From Rhodocyclaceae bacterium (lineage in GTDB: Bacteria > Pseudomonadota > Gammaproteobacteria > Burkholderiales > Rhodocyclaceae): a stretch of DNA of 64,000 nt. This document shows positions 34,275-42,998 of this stretch, one piece after another. The position numbers and the translations under genes are program-made. Within the stretch, counting starts at the first letter, position 1; each line of letters begins with the position of its first letter. A model generated the notes under the pieces. That model saw only the letters and a program-made list of their open reading frames with translations, had not been told where the DNA came from and made no database searches. The stretch covers positions 1 through 64,000 of the forward strand of contig JAGRGD010000049.1 in assembly GCA_020445665.1 (NCBI GenBank), given 5' to 3'.

Positions 34275-34924
34275 AGAGGTATCCGCACTCTCGCCAGAGC
34301 GGCCTGACCCTGATCGAGGTGGTGATCGCCCTGACGATCGTCTCGCTCGTTCTGCTCGGCCTTCTGGGGGCCATGCGGACCTTCGCCCGCACCGCCGACG
34401 TTGTGGACGGCGTGACGGCACGCATCGAGGAGATGACCGCAGTCAGCCGCTTCATCGACCGGGCGACCTCCCGCATGGCGAGCGGGCGCCTGGGCGAGGT
34501 CACCGCGCAGCAACCCTTCGTTGCCGGTGGCGAGGGGAAGCTGGCGTGGCTCGGCATCCTGCCGGCCAGTTTCGGCGCCGGGGGCGTTCACCTCATCTCC
34601 CTGGTCCTGGAGCCCTCGCGCGCGGGTCGCCCCCATGTCGTGCTGCGATTCACGCCCTATTACCCGGGCATCGAGATCGAGCGCCTGCCCGAGTCGGCAC
34701 CCAAGTTCCGGCTGGACGAGGTCGATGCCCTGCATGTGCGATTCGAGGACGAAGACGGGGAATGGCGGGACGAGTGGGTCGAGACCGAGGTGCTCCCAGC
34801 ACGGATCGCCGTCGTGCTCGAGGTGGCCGGAGTCCGGTGGCCCGACATCGTGGTCCGACCCTACCTCGTCGATCCCGGATCCACCGGGGGTGGAGAAATC
34901 GTCATTGGCGGCAACAATGGCTAG
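34271..34924 (+). CDS. gspJ: Minor pseudopilin GspJ
   Basis: This 217-residue prepilin has leader MKRYPHSRQSG and mature start LTLIEVVIALTIVSLVLLG, with Glu at +5. Its long C-terminal beta domain agrees with GspJ, the widest minor pseudopilin, and contains repeated acidic stretches (RFEDEDGEWRDEW). It forms the tip complex with I and K. It overlaps gspI by 4 bases and gspK by 8. Confidence 0.9.
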   Translation: MKRYPHSRQSGLTLIEVVIALTIVSLVLLGLLGAMRTFARTADVVDGVTARIEEMTAVSRFIDRATSRMASGRLGEVTAQQPFVAGGEGKLAWLGILPASFGAGGVHLISLVLEPSRAGRPHVVLRFTPYYPGIEIERLPESAPKFRLDEVDALHVRFEDEDGEWRDEWVETEVLPARIAVVLEVAGVRWPDIVVRPYLVDPGSTGGGEIVIGGNNG

Positions 34925-35819
34925 GCGGGGGCGTCGCCGGACACGGTCCGCTCAGCGGGGGCTGACCCTCGTCCTGGTGCTCTGGCTGCTCGCCGCGCTG
35001 ACCCTGATCGCCGCCTCGGTTGCCGCAAACTCGCGCCAGGGCGTGCGCGCAGCGAGTGACAACCGGACCATGGCGTCCAGCGAGGCCCTCTGCGATGGCG
35101 CCATCGTGCGTGCGCTCGCCGTCATGGTCGCCGAAGGGGGCGACCCGGGGGTGGGGCACGAGTTCGAATTTCGTCTGGCGGATGTGCCGGTCGGCGTGTC
35201 GATCGTGCCTGCCAACGCGTACATCAACGTGAATACCGCGGATGAGCCACTGCTCGTCCGGCTGTTTCAACATGGCGCGGGGCTGGACCCGTCCCGTGCC
35301 CTGCAACTGGCGCGGCGCGTGATGGACTGGCGTGATTCGGATGACGAAGCCCTGCCGGACGGGGCGGAGGCGCCCGACTATGTCGCCGCGGGTGTTTCAT
35401 TCCGGCCCAGGAACGGCCGTTTTGAAACCATTGACGATTTGATGCAGGTTCTGGGCCTTGATTTTTTGGTATTTGATAGAATCCGGTCCCTCGTTGTCGC
35501 TGGCGGGCGCGACGCGCAGGTCAATGCACTCGCGGCGTCGCCCCGGGTTCTGACCGTGCTGGCTGATGGGGATGACCGCGTGGCCCGGGCGATCGTAGAA
35601 ACTCGGCGCGAGCGAGGGCGGAGTACCGACCTCTCCGCATTGCCGCGTGCCTATGTGGGCGACTCGCCGACCCGTGTGATGCGCGTCGACGCGCGCATCG
35701 TGTTGCCCGACCAGAGAACCATCGTCAGGACCCAGTGGATCGTGCTGGGAGGGGCCGGGGGGCAACTGCCGTGGTTGCAGCTGTCACGTGAGCCTGCCCG
35801 TTTCGGGTCGGGCGCCTGA
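34917..35819 (+). CDS. gspK: Minor pseudopilin GspK
   Basis: This 300-residue protein has a long basic leader (MARRGRRRTRSAQRG) before LTLVLVLWLLAALTLIAA. It lacks Glu at +5, as is normal for GspK, the tip-most pseudopilin. The body contains INVNTADEPLL and FETIDDLMQVLGL, matching the helix-hairpin-helix-like GspK alpha domain. I chose ATG 34917, which overlaps gspJ by 8 bases; an open frame continues upstream without prepilin character. Confidence 0.92.
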   Translation: MARRGRRRTRSAQRGLTLVLVLWLLAALTLIAASVAANSRQGVRAASDNRTMASSEALCDGAIVRALAVMVAEGGDPGVGHEFEFRLADVPVGVSIVPANAYINVNTADEPLLVRLFQHGAGLDPSRALQLARRVMDWRDSDDEALPDGAEAPDYVAAGVSFRPRNGRFETIDDLMQVLGLDFLVFDRIRSLVVAGGRDAQVNALAASPRVLTVLADGDDRVARAIVETRRERGRSTDLSALPRAYVGDSPTRVMRVDARIVLPDQRTIVRTQWIVLGGAGGQLPWLQLSREPARFGSGA

Positions 35820-35826
35820 GGAAACT

Positions 35827-36843
35827 ATGATCAGTCGGGATTCGCTCTCGCTATTTGGCATCGATCTGGCCGGAATCTACGAATTCTGGCGGGACGGCCT
35901 GTCCGAAGCGGCAGAGTCCGGCTGGTTTCGATGGGTCTTGCGGCCCGAACCGATGCGCGTCGTCGACCCGGATGGCCAGATTTCGGTGCGCGCGGGAATG
36001 GACGGGCGCGGAACCGCAGACACATCGGCGACGAGCTTGACCGCCGTCGTCCTGCCGGAGGATCTCTACCTCGCCAAAGTGCTCGAGTTTCCCCAATTGA
36101 CGAGTCGGCAATTGGCCTCCGCGGTGGCCTTGCAGGCAGAGCAGCTGAGCCCCTTCGATGCGGGCGACCTGGTCTGGGGCTGGCGACGGGAATGGCGACA
36201 GGGTGCAGTGGAGGGCCTGTCGCTGGTGATTGCCTCGCGCGCCGCAGTGGAGACGCACGTCCAGGCCATGCTTGGAGAGGGACCCGAGAAGGTCGAGGTC
36301 TGGTCCGGTGGAGGTCGCCCCGTGCTCATCGCCGGTTTCGGCGAAGTGCGTCGGCGTCGGCGCGAGCACGGACGGGCCTGGCAGGCAGTTCTCGCGGTGG
36401 TGTTCGGCATCGTGCTGCTGCTCGCGATGGCGATGGTGCCGGTCCGGCAGGCCGAACAGCGGCTCGAAGCGGCCGAGGCGCGCCTGTCCGTCGTCCGTGA
36501 TGAGGCCAAGCCGGCCATCGCGATTCGCGAAAAACTCGAGGCCAGCGCGGCTGCGCTCGACCGACTGCGCGCGCACAACCTCTCGGGGGCGAGTGAGCTC
36601 GAGGTGCTCGACGCGCTGACGGCGCTGGTTCCCGATGACGCGATGTTGTTTCGCTTTGAGTTGAAGGGCAGCCAGCTCCGCTTGTCGGGCCAGGCGGACG
36701 ATGCGTCCCGCGTGCTGCAACGGCTCTCGGACAGCAAGGCGTTTGCCGCGGTGCGCAGTACAGGCCCGTTCTCCCGTGCCTCGAACGGCCGCGAGTCGTT
36801 CATGTTCGAGGTCATACTCCGTGACGAGGAGCAGCCGGCGTGA
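35827..36843 (+). CDS. gspL: Type II secretion protein GspL
   Basis: This 338-residue bitopic protein has an N-terminal cytoplasmic actin-like fold (about 1-185), a transmembrane segment at about 195-215 (AVLAVVFGIVLLLAMAM) and a periplasmic PilN-like ferredoxin domain. The FPQLTSRQLASAVALQAEQLSPF segment is typical. It recruits GspE to the membrane together with GspM. ATG 35827 has GAGGAA upstream; an in-frame start at 35788 would overlap gspK and lacks a site. Confidence 0.85.
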   Translation: MISRDSLSLFGIDLAGIYEFWRDGLSEAAESGWFRWVLRPEPMRVVDPDGQISVRAGMDGRGTADTSATSLTAVVLPEDLYLAKVLEFPQLTSRQLASAVALQAEQLSPFDAGDLVWGWRREWRQGAVEGLSLVIASRAAVETHVQAMLGEGPEKVEVWSGGGRPVLIAGFGEVRRRRREHGRAWQAVLAVVFGIVLLLAMAMVPVRQAEQRLEAAEARLSVVRDEAKPAIAIREKLEASAAALDRLRAHNLSGASELEVLDALTALVPDDAMLFRFELKGSQLRLSGQADDASRVLQRLSDSKAFAAVRSTGPFSRASNGRESFMFEVILRDEEQPA

Positions 36844-37400
36844 ATGCATCGCTTGTCCGCTGGCGCCCGCATCTCGCCGTAGCGACGTTCGGGGTGCTCG
36901 CACTGCTGGTTGTCGGGGCCATGCTCAGTTGGTCTTGGCAGGCCTATCGGTCTGCGCTGGCGCAGACCGGGACACTGGAGCCGCGTTATGCGCGGCTGGC
37001 AGGCCTGGTCCGTGCGGAGAAATCGTTGCAATCCGCCCTCAACGATGCGCGGGCTCGCCTTGGTGCCCTCGCCATCTCCCCGGCCGTTGCAGCCTCGAAG
37101 GCTGGGGCCGACCAGCAGCAGCGGGGGCGGGAACTGGCCGAAGCCGCGGGTCTGGAGGTCGTGGCCAGCCAGATCTTTCCCCCGAGGATGGACGAGGGGC
37201 TGGAGCGGATCGGATCGAGCCTGACGCTGGAGGGGACGCTCGCCCAGGTGCAGGCCTTCCTGTTTGCGGTCGGCGAGCAATCCCCGAAGATGCAGATTGC
37301 CGCTCTGACTCTCCAGCCGAACACGCGGCGGCTTCGCCGCAGCACGGCTCAGTCGGTGCTGGCGACAGTCGAGATCATTCAGTTCCGGGTGGTCGAGTGA
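36840..37400 (+). CDS. gspM: Type II secretion protein GspM
   Basis: This 186-residue protein has a short cytosolic start, one transmembrane helix (about 12-33) and a coiled-coil and ferredoxin-like periplasmic region. This is the normal GspM layout, partner of GspL. The start is GTG 36840 with a 4-base overlap of gspL. Sequence similarity within GspM is low, so the call rests on position and topology. Confidence 0.82.
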   Translation: MNASLVRWRPHLAVATFGVLALLVVGAMLSWSWQAYRSALAQTGTLEPRYARLAGLVRAEKSLQSALNDARARLGALAISPAVAASKAGADQQQRGRELAEAAGLEVVASQIFPPRMDEGLERIGSSLTLEGTLAQVQAFLFAVGEQSPKMQIAALTLQPNTRRLRRSTAQSVLATVEIIQFRVVE

Positions 37401-38074
37401 TGCGGGGCGGCCTGCTCTGGCTTTGGCTGATTGATGCCGCAATCGCGGTCGCGGTGGGCTTCCTGTGGACCCAGCCGGCGAGCCGCTGGGAGCCTCCGGC
37501 GCCGATCCTGCCAGCCATCGCGCAGGTGGCGCAGGAAGAGACCGCCCGCACATCGACGACGCTCGAGCAGCTGCGGGAGACCACCGAGCGCCCCCTCTTT
37601 TTCGCCGGGCGACGACCGGAAGCCGAGGAGGTCGCATCGCCGGTCGCGGTAGAGGCACCTGCCGACGACACGATCGAGGTGTCCGGCTTTTTCTCCTCGC
37701 CGGACGGATCGGGTGGTGCGATCCTCAAGTTCAATGGCGAGACCCGGCGCCTGGTGCAGGGTGAAGAGGAGGGCCAGTGGAAGCTGATTGCGGTCGACGC
37801 CACGAGCGTTCAGGTGCAAGGCGCCGATGGCAGCGTCCGCACAGTGGAACTGGTCAGGGCGGCGCAACCTGCCGCCAGCGCCTCGGCCCCGCCCCGTGCT
37901 GCGAGCCCAGTCGTGCCGCCTGGGGCGCCGGCCGGAGCGCCGCCCGGGGCTGGCTCGCCCGCGACCGAAGAACTGCAGGCCAAACGGACGGCTTACCTGA
38001 GAGCGGTGGCGAAGGCACGTGAAGCCAACAGAAAAGCCCTGGAAAGGGCCCGGCAAGATGATAGGAACCGTTAG
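37400..38074 (+). CDS. gspC: GspC/GspN-like inner-membrane clamp protein
   Basis: This 224-residue protein has one N-terminal membrane helix (about 5-25), a linker with RPLFFAGRRP and a homology-region (HR) beta domain (about 90-155) of GspC, ending with a Pro/Ala/Gly-rich tract. The tail from about 190 is basic and helical (KAREANRKALERARQ). No PDZ domain follows. The position between M and D is that of xpsN in Xanthomonas, which serves as the GspC equivalent that links the inner-membrane platform to the secretin. It starts at ATG 37400, sharing one base with the gspM stop. Confidence 0.78.
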   Translation: MRGGLLWLWLIDAAIAVAVGFLWTQPASRWEPPAPILPAIAQVAQEETARTSTTLEQLRETTERPLFFAGRRPEAEEVASPVAVEAPADDTIEVSGFFSSPDGSGGAILKFNGETRRLVQGEEEGQWKLIAVDATSVQVQGADGSVRTVELVRAAQPAASASAPPRAASPVVPPGAPAGAPPGAGSPATEELQAKRTAYLRAVAKAREANRKALERARQDDRNR

Positions 38075-38078
38075 AGCG

Positions 38079-40421
38079 ATGAATCGAATGGCTGTGAATG
38101 CGACCGCACGCCTGGGTCAGATGGCGCTGGTCTCCGCTTGCCTCCTGCTTGCAGGGTGTGCGACGCAGCCGGCTGACGAGTTGGCGGCGGATCTGTCCCA
38201 ACTGGCCGGCAGCACGCTATCGACGAACGCTTCGGATCTCGCGGGAGCCGAGATCGCGCTCCAGGACAGTCGCGACGGGCTGGAAACCAGCCCGCCGGAA
38301 GACAAACGTGCCGAGGAGGCTTCGGTTGAGCCGAAGATCATGCGCGGCAGCGACCGGGTCGTGAAGTTGCCCCGGGCGGAGGCATTGTCACCGGTCACCG
38401 GTGGTCCCGTTTCCCTGAGCTTCGAGCAGGCGTCGATCACGGAAGTGGTCCACGCCGTGCTGGGGGATATCCTCGGGCTCGACTACACGATTCATCAACC
38501 GATTGCCGGCGACGTGACGCTGCATACGCGCAAACCGCTCCCCCGGAGCGAAGTGCTCGCCGTGCTGGAGACGATCCTCCAGACCCGCGGCCTCGCGCTG
38601 GCCAAGGATGCCCAGGCCATCTACCACGTCGGGCGTCCCGACGCGCTCAAAGGGGTGGCCCCTGTCCTGCGGCGCCGCGAGGCGCTTCCGGCCGGCGAAT
38701 CCCTGGTGATCGTTCCGCTGGAGCATGTCGGCGCGGCCGAGATGGTCGAGATCCTGAAGCCGCTGGCGCCACCGACCGCGTTCGTCCGGGTGGATACTGC
38801 CCGCAACCTGCTGCTCCTGTCTGGCTCCCGCAATCAGATCGCTGGCTGGACGGACATCGTCGACACCTTCGATGTGGACCTGCTGGCCGGCATGTCCGTC
38901 GGCCTGTTTCCACTGGAGCATGCCTCAGTCGAAGACGTGGCATCGGCCCTGAAGCTGATCGCCAGTGGGGCCCCGGAGCAACGGGCCGGGAGCGTCGCGG
39001 CGCAGGCCGCCGGGCGCCAGCCCGAAGGCGTTGCCAGCCTCGGCGTTCAGGGGGCCGCGGCTGCCGCCGAGGTGGTCGGCGGCAGTTCGCCGCTGGGCGG
39101 GCTCGTCAAGGTCCTGCCGATCGAGAACCTCAATGCGATCCTCGTCGTGACCCCCCGTGCCGCCTATCTGGACAAGGCCCGGGAGTGGATCGAAAAGCTG
39201 GACCGGCCCGATGCGGACGGCGGTTCCACGCTCTACGTCTATCCCGTCCAGAACGGATCGGCAGAGCACCTGGCCGGATTGCTCAACAGCGTCTTCGGCG
39301 GTGGCGGCAGCGTGACTTCGGCGGCGCGCGACGACGGCGTCGCGCAGGGGCTCGCTTCGACCTCTTCCGCGTCAGGCTCTGCATCGGCCAGCACGGGCAG
39401 TGGACTCATCGGCAGCCAGTCCGCCCGCAGTGGCAGTGCCTTCGGCAGCCGCAAGAAGTCGTCAAAATCGACGTCGAATCCGGCTGGTGTAGCCCTTGGC
39501 GACGATGTTCGGGTGGTGGCGGACACCAATCAGAACGCCCTGCTGATCTTCGCGCCCCGCTCCGAATACCTCAAGATCGAGTCGGCGCTGCGGAAGCTCG
39601 ACGTGGCGGCGGCGCAGGTCCTGATTGAAGCGAGCATCGTCGAGGTGACGCTGAGGGACAACCTGCAATATGGCCTGCAGTGGTTCTTCACCAACAACGT
39701 CAAGGGAAGCGGCTGGAACGCATCGGGCGTTCTGTCGACGTCGGCAAGCGGCACTATCGAGTCCGGCGGCTCGGGATTCACCTACAGTATTACCAACCCG
39801 CTCGGCGACATTGCGGCGAAGCTTCGCCTGTTGGCCGACAAGAGCCTGATCAACGTGATCTCCTCGCCGTCGCTGATGGTGCTGGACAACCAGACGGCGG
39901 AAATCCAGGTGGGTGACCAACAGCCGGTCAAGACCTCATCGACCGCCTCGAGTACAACGGGCATTACCACCGAATCCATCGAGTACAGGGACACCGGCGT
40001 GCACCTCTCGGTGACGCCCTCGATCAACGCCGGCGACATGATCACGATGGAATTGGAACAGAGTATTACGGACATCGGTGATCAGGACGAGGCGACCGGC
40101 CAGCGCAGCTTTCTCGAGCGGGCCGTCAGCAGCAAGGTGGCCGTGCGCTCCGGCGAGACCATCGTGCTGGGCGGTCTGATCAAGAACAACCGCAGCACCG
40201 GGCGGCAGGGTGTGCCGCTTCTTCACGACCTCCCGCTGATCGGCAACCTCTTCGGCACCTCCACCGTCAATACCGACCGGACCGAGCTGATCGTGATGAT
40301 CACGCCGCGGGTGGTCCGAACCGAACGGGACATTCGCACGGTCGGGCGAGAACTGCGCGAACGCATGAAGGCACTGGACTCCCTCGATGCGAGGGCGGAC
40401 GGCCCGCGTTTGTTGCGCTAG
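38079..40421 (+). CDS. gspD: Type II secretin GspD, lipoprotein form
   Basis: This 780-residue outer-membrane secretin has N0/N1-N3 domains (about 85-460). The secretin core contains NLQYGLQWF, VISSPSLMVLDNQTAEIQVG, and the C-terminal VPLLHDLPLIGNLF with VVMITPR-type end (VMITPRVV). A Ser/Gly-rich linker sits around residues 425-455. The N-terminus is a lipoprotein signal with lipobox LLAGC (Cys27), as in self-piloting HxcQ-type secretins. Among in-frame starts (38019, 38058, 38079, 38088) I prefer 38079 because it follows the gspC stop; it is not certain. Confidence 0.93.
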   Translation: MNRMAVNATARLGQMALVSACLLLAGCATQPADELAADLSQLAGSTLSTNASDLAGAEIALQDSRDGLETSPPEDKRAEEASVEPKIMRGSDRVVKLPRAEALSPVTGGPVSLSFEQASITEVVHAVLGDILGLDYTIHQPIAGDVTLHTRKPLPRSEVLAVLETILQTRGLALAKDAQAIYHVGRPDALKGVAPVLRRREALPAGESLVIVPLEHVGAAEMVEILKPLAPPTAFVRVDTARNLLLLSGSRNQIAGWTDIVDTFDVDLLAGMSVGLFPLEHASVEDVASALKLIASGAPEQRAGSVAAQAAGRQPEGVASLGVQGAAAAAEVVGGSSPLGGLVKVLPIENLNAILVVTPRAAYLDKAREWIEKLDRPDADGGSTLYVYPVQNGSAEHLAGLLNSVFGGGGSVTSAARDDGVAQGLASTSSASGSASASTGSGLIGSQSARSGSAFGSRKKSSKSTSNPAGVALGDDVRVVADTNQNALLIFAPRSEYLKIESALRKLDVAAAQVLIEASIVEVTLRDNLQYGLQWFFTNNVKGSGWNASGVLSTSASGTIESGGSGFTYSITNPLGDIAAKLRLLADKSLINVISSPSLMVLDNQTAEIQVGDQQPVKTSSTASSTTGITTESIEYRDTGVHLSVTPSINAGDMITMELEQSITDIGDQDEATGQRSFLERAVSSKVAVRSGETIVLGGLIKNNRSTGRQGVPLLHDLPLIGNLFGTSTVNTDRTELIVMITPRVVRTERDIRTVGRELRERMKALDSLDARADGPRLLR

Positions 40422-40489
40422 TGCAACAGCTGGGCGTGTCCGCCGCCGGAGGCCTGCGCCCGCCCCATGGACTCAGAAGGAACAGACTC

Positions 40490-40909
40490 ATGAAACACCT
40501 ACCTGGACGGATTTCCGGTCGCTGGCTGGGGATTGTCGCCCTCGCCACCCTGTTGCAGGCCTGTGCCACCCTGGCACCCCCCGCAAACCCCGAAGACATT
40601 GTCAGGGAACGCGCCAAATCCCGCTGGGACGCACGACTTGCGGGCGATTTGGAGACTGCTTATAGTTACGCCTCACCAGCATACCGGTCGGCTTTCGACG
40701 TAAATGCGTTCGGCGAAATGTATGGTCGGGGCCTCGCTCACTGGACGAGCGCAGAGGTCAGGAGTGTGACCTGCCGTGAAACCGTTTGCGATGTCGTCAT
40801 GTTCATCACCTACACCACCCCGGTCCAGAAGGGCCGCGTCCTGAGCAGCACCCTCAATGAGCGTTGGGTCCTCGAAGACGATCAGTGGTGGATTTACCTC
40901 AAGGTCTAG
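40490..40909 (+). CDS. NTF2-like small lipoprotein
   Basis: This 139-residue protein has a signal sequence and lipobox LLQAC (Cys about 25), then an SNTF2-like fold: ARLAGDLETAYSYASPAYR, FGEMYGRGLAHW and, near the end, NERWVLEDDQWWIYL. Two further cysteines flank a beta strand (VTCRETVCDVV) and could form a disulfide. ATG 40490 has AGAAGGAAC upstream. It lies 68 bases downstream of gspD and may be an accessory of the secretin, but family members of this kind are uncharacterised as far as I know. Confidence 0.72.
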   Translation: MKHLPGRISGRWLGIVALATLLQACATLAPPANPEDIVRERAKSRWDARLAGDLETAYSYASPAYRSAFDVNAFGEMYGRGLAHWTSAEVRSVTCRETVCDVVMFITYTTPVQKGRVLSSTLNERWVLEDDQWWIYLKV

Positions 40910-41018
40910 GTCGGTACGCCGTTAGACGAAAAATTCCGGGTTCCTCGCCATGGTGTCAGCGGTTCGGTGGGGGTGTTGTAAATTTCCAACGACTAACGGG
41001 GAGTGGCGCGACCGTTGG

Positions 41019-41047
41019 TTGTTTTGACTAGGAGCCTATGCTAGTGT
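41019..41047 (+). promoter_or_regulatory. Candidate sigma-70 promoter of the exported-protein gene
   Basis: TTGTTT at 41019-41024, a 17-base spacer and TAGTGT at 41042-41047, preceded by TG (extended -10 TGC), give an acceptable promoter about 65 bases upstream of ATG 41113. The gene downstream looks highly expressed by codon use. No transcription data. Confidence 0.5.
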
Positions 41048-41082
41048 CCCGCTCGCTGGTGTATTTCCTAAACCACGTTTGC

Positions 41083-41105
41083 GCTAACTAAAGGCTAACT
41101 AAGGA
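41083..41105 (+). repeat. Tandem 11-base leader repeat around ribosome binding site
   Basis: GCTAACTAAAG (41083-41093) is followed directly by GCTAACTAAGGA (41094-41105), so the GCTAACTAA core recurs at an 11-base period. Each copy ends in a Shine-Dalgarno-like AAAGG or AAGGAG; the second is placed 6 bases before ATG 41113 and is probably the functional site. Confidence 0.7.
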
Positions 41106-41112
41106 GTCTTCG

Positions 41113-42912
41113 ATGAAGAAAAAGCTAATCGCTGTTGGTATCGCAGCGACCCTGGGTGCGATGTCCGGTGTGGCTAGCGCTGCCATGGCCATCAATTCGG
41201 GCGGCCTCGGCAACATCACCGTGCTGCCTTACTACAGTGCACAGAATGGCAACAACACGCTGCTGTCGATCACCAACACCGATACCACCAACGGCAAGGT
41301 GGTCAAGGTGCGCTTCCGTGGTGCTGAGTGGTCCGACGACGTGTTCGACTTCCAGATCTTCCTGTCTCCGGGCGACGTCTGGACCGGTGCCGTGGTTGCT
41401 AGCGGTACGGTAGCCAAGCTCGAAGCTGCTGGCGACAACAGCTGCACGCTGCCCGCCACCGTCGGCCAGGCCGCCGGCAACAACTTCATCGCCAGCCGTC
41501 TGTGGGAAAATCCCGCCACCGGCACGATGGAAGGCTATGTTGAAGTGATCACCATGGCGAACATCCCGCCGACGATCACGACGACCGCTGCTGCGACCGT
41601 TCTGGCCAGCAACGTTCAGGGTCTGGCTGCTGGCTCGTTCCCGGCTGCTACCTATGCCAACCCGCTGTACACGGCCATCAAGCACGTGAATGGCGTGGCG
41701 CCTTGCACGTCGGCGGTCCTGACCGGCCTGCTGCAGGACAACCAGGTCTATGGTTACGCGGCTGGTGGTGGTGGCGCTGCGGGCGGTTCCGCTCGTGCCG
41801 ACTTCACGGCCAACGGCTACACCGACCAGGCTCTGTGGCTGACCGCCCCGACCAAGAACTCGCTGATGACCCACTCGGTCGTGATCAACGTCGACGCATC
41901 GAAGGCCTACACCTTCGCCGCGACCGGCATGGACACCACCGGCACCACGGTCAAGCAGTACTTCCGTCAGTCGAACGACGGCATCACGTTCAACGAAGCC
42001 GACTTCCAGGATCTGACGCAGGACCGCATCTTCTACCCGGCCAACACGACGGCTGCCGAGATCACCAGCGCCACCAACGGCGTGCTGATCTCCGACGTCG
42101 ATGCAGGTACGCGTGGTGTGGGTACCGCCCTGCCGATGTTCCAGTTCGACATGCCTGACCTGTCGACCCCGATGGAAACGGCCGGTGGCTTTGTTTCCGC
42201 CGACATCAACGGTACGGCCACGCCTGACTCCGCTTCTCGCGAGCAGCGCGACTTCGTGCTGGCTGTCATGCAGAAGTCCGGTGTTGTCACCGAGTTCTTC
42301 ACCGACGCTTCGCTGAACGGCGCGACCGATGTCGTGATGAACCAGCCGATCCGTCGCTTCTTCTACTGGTACGGTACCGACACCGCCACCGACTCCACCC
42401 CGACGACCGTCGGCCACGCCACCATCAACGGCGCGACCTACAACGTCTACGGCGAGACGGCTTCGGTGTATCAGCCGCTGCTGGGTTCGACGAACGCCAT
42501 CCCGACCACGGGTGCCTCGTTCTACGATCGTGAAGAGCAGACGAACACGGTTTCGACCGACATCGTGATCTCCCCGCAGCTGCCGGGTCAGACCACCACC
42601 TACTTCCTGAAGGGTGAGGTCGCTGTCTGGAGCCTGAACACCTCGGGTGGCGCTACTGCTGCTACGGGTGCCGAGCTGACGACGCTGGCTGTTGCCGTGC
42701 CGGGTGACTACACGGCTGGCTGGGGCATGATCAGCACCACCTCCGACCAGGCTTCGACCCGTGGTGGTACGCTGGCTGGCGGCGGTGCGACCTTCGCTAC
42801 CGAAGGCTCGCTGCCGGTGATCGGCTTCACCGCCATGAACGTGTTCAACGCCGCGGCTGGTGCTGCCGGCACGAACTACGGCCTGGCTCTGCCGCTGCGC
42901 TTCGGCAACTAA
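41113..42912 (+). CDS. Abundant-looking exported surface/secreted protein, no known domain
   Basis: This 599-residue protein has a classical Sec signal, MKKKLIAVGIAATLGAMSGVASA, cut before AMAIN. The mature part is rich in Thr, Ala, Gly and Asn, nearly cysteine-free (two Cys, near 112 and 197) and beta-strand-like. It has ITNTDTTNGKVVKVRFRGA near the N-terminus and FFYWYGTDTATD further in. I do not recognise a domain. Compared with neighbours, the gene uses many more GCT, GGT and CGT codons, a sign of high expression. It has its own promoter candidate and a strong terminator. With the secretion operon directly upstream and a foldase downstream, an S-layer-like or type II-secreted protein is the best guess. 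Confidence 0.75.
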   Translation: MKKKLIAVGIAATLGAMSGVASAAMAINSGGLGNITVLPYYSAQNGNNTLLSITNTDTTNGKVVKVRFRGAEWSDDVFDFQIFLSPGDVWTGAVVASGTVAKLEAAGDNSCTLPATVGQAAGNNFIASRLWENPATGTMEGYVEVITMANIPPTITTTAAATVLASNVQGLAAGSFPAATYANPLYTAIKHVNGVAPCTSAVLTGLLQDNQVYGYAAGGGGAAGGSARADFTANGYTDQALWLTAPTKNSLMTHSVVINVDASKAYTFAATGMDTTGTTVKQYFRQSNDGITFNEADFQDLTQDRIFYPANTTAAEITSATNGVLISDVDAGTRGVGTALPMFQFDMPDLSTPMETAGGFVSADINGTATPDSASREQRDFVLAVMQKSGVVTEFFTDASLNGATDVVMNQPIRRFFYWYGTDTATDSTPTTVGHATINGATYNVYGETASVYQPLLGSTNAIPTTGASFYDREEQTNTVSTDIVISPQLPGQTTTYFLKGEVAVWSLNTSGGATAATGAELTTLAVAVPGDYTAGWGMISTTSDQASTRGGTLAGGGATFATEGSLPVIGFTAMNVFNAAAGAAGTNYGLALPLRFGN

Positions 42913-42943
42913 GCGATCGAATCGGCTGATTTCAGCCAGTTCC

Positions 42944-42976
42944 ACAAAGGCGGGCTTCGGCCCGCCTTTGTTTTTT
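42944..42976 (+). terminator. Rho-independent terminator
   Basis: A 12-base-pair stem, ACAAAGGCGGGC, with TTCG tetraloop and perfectly complementary GCCCGCCTTTGT, is followed by a run of six T. It ends transcription of the exported protein gene 32 bases after its stop codon and lies directly before the foldase gene. Confidence 0.93.
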
Positions 42977-42998
42977 CCAACTCACTGAAATGCATGGT

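Noticed and set aside
41125..42945. A 606-codon open frame on the minus strand opposite the exported protein.
   Set aside because: The plus-strand gene has signal peptide, ribosome binding site and terminator; the antisense frame results from its strong codon bias.
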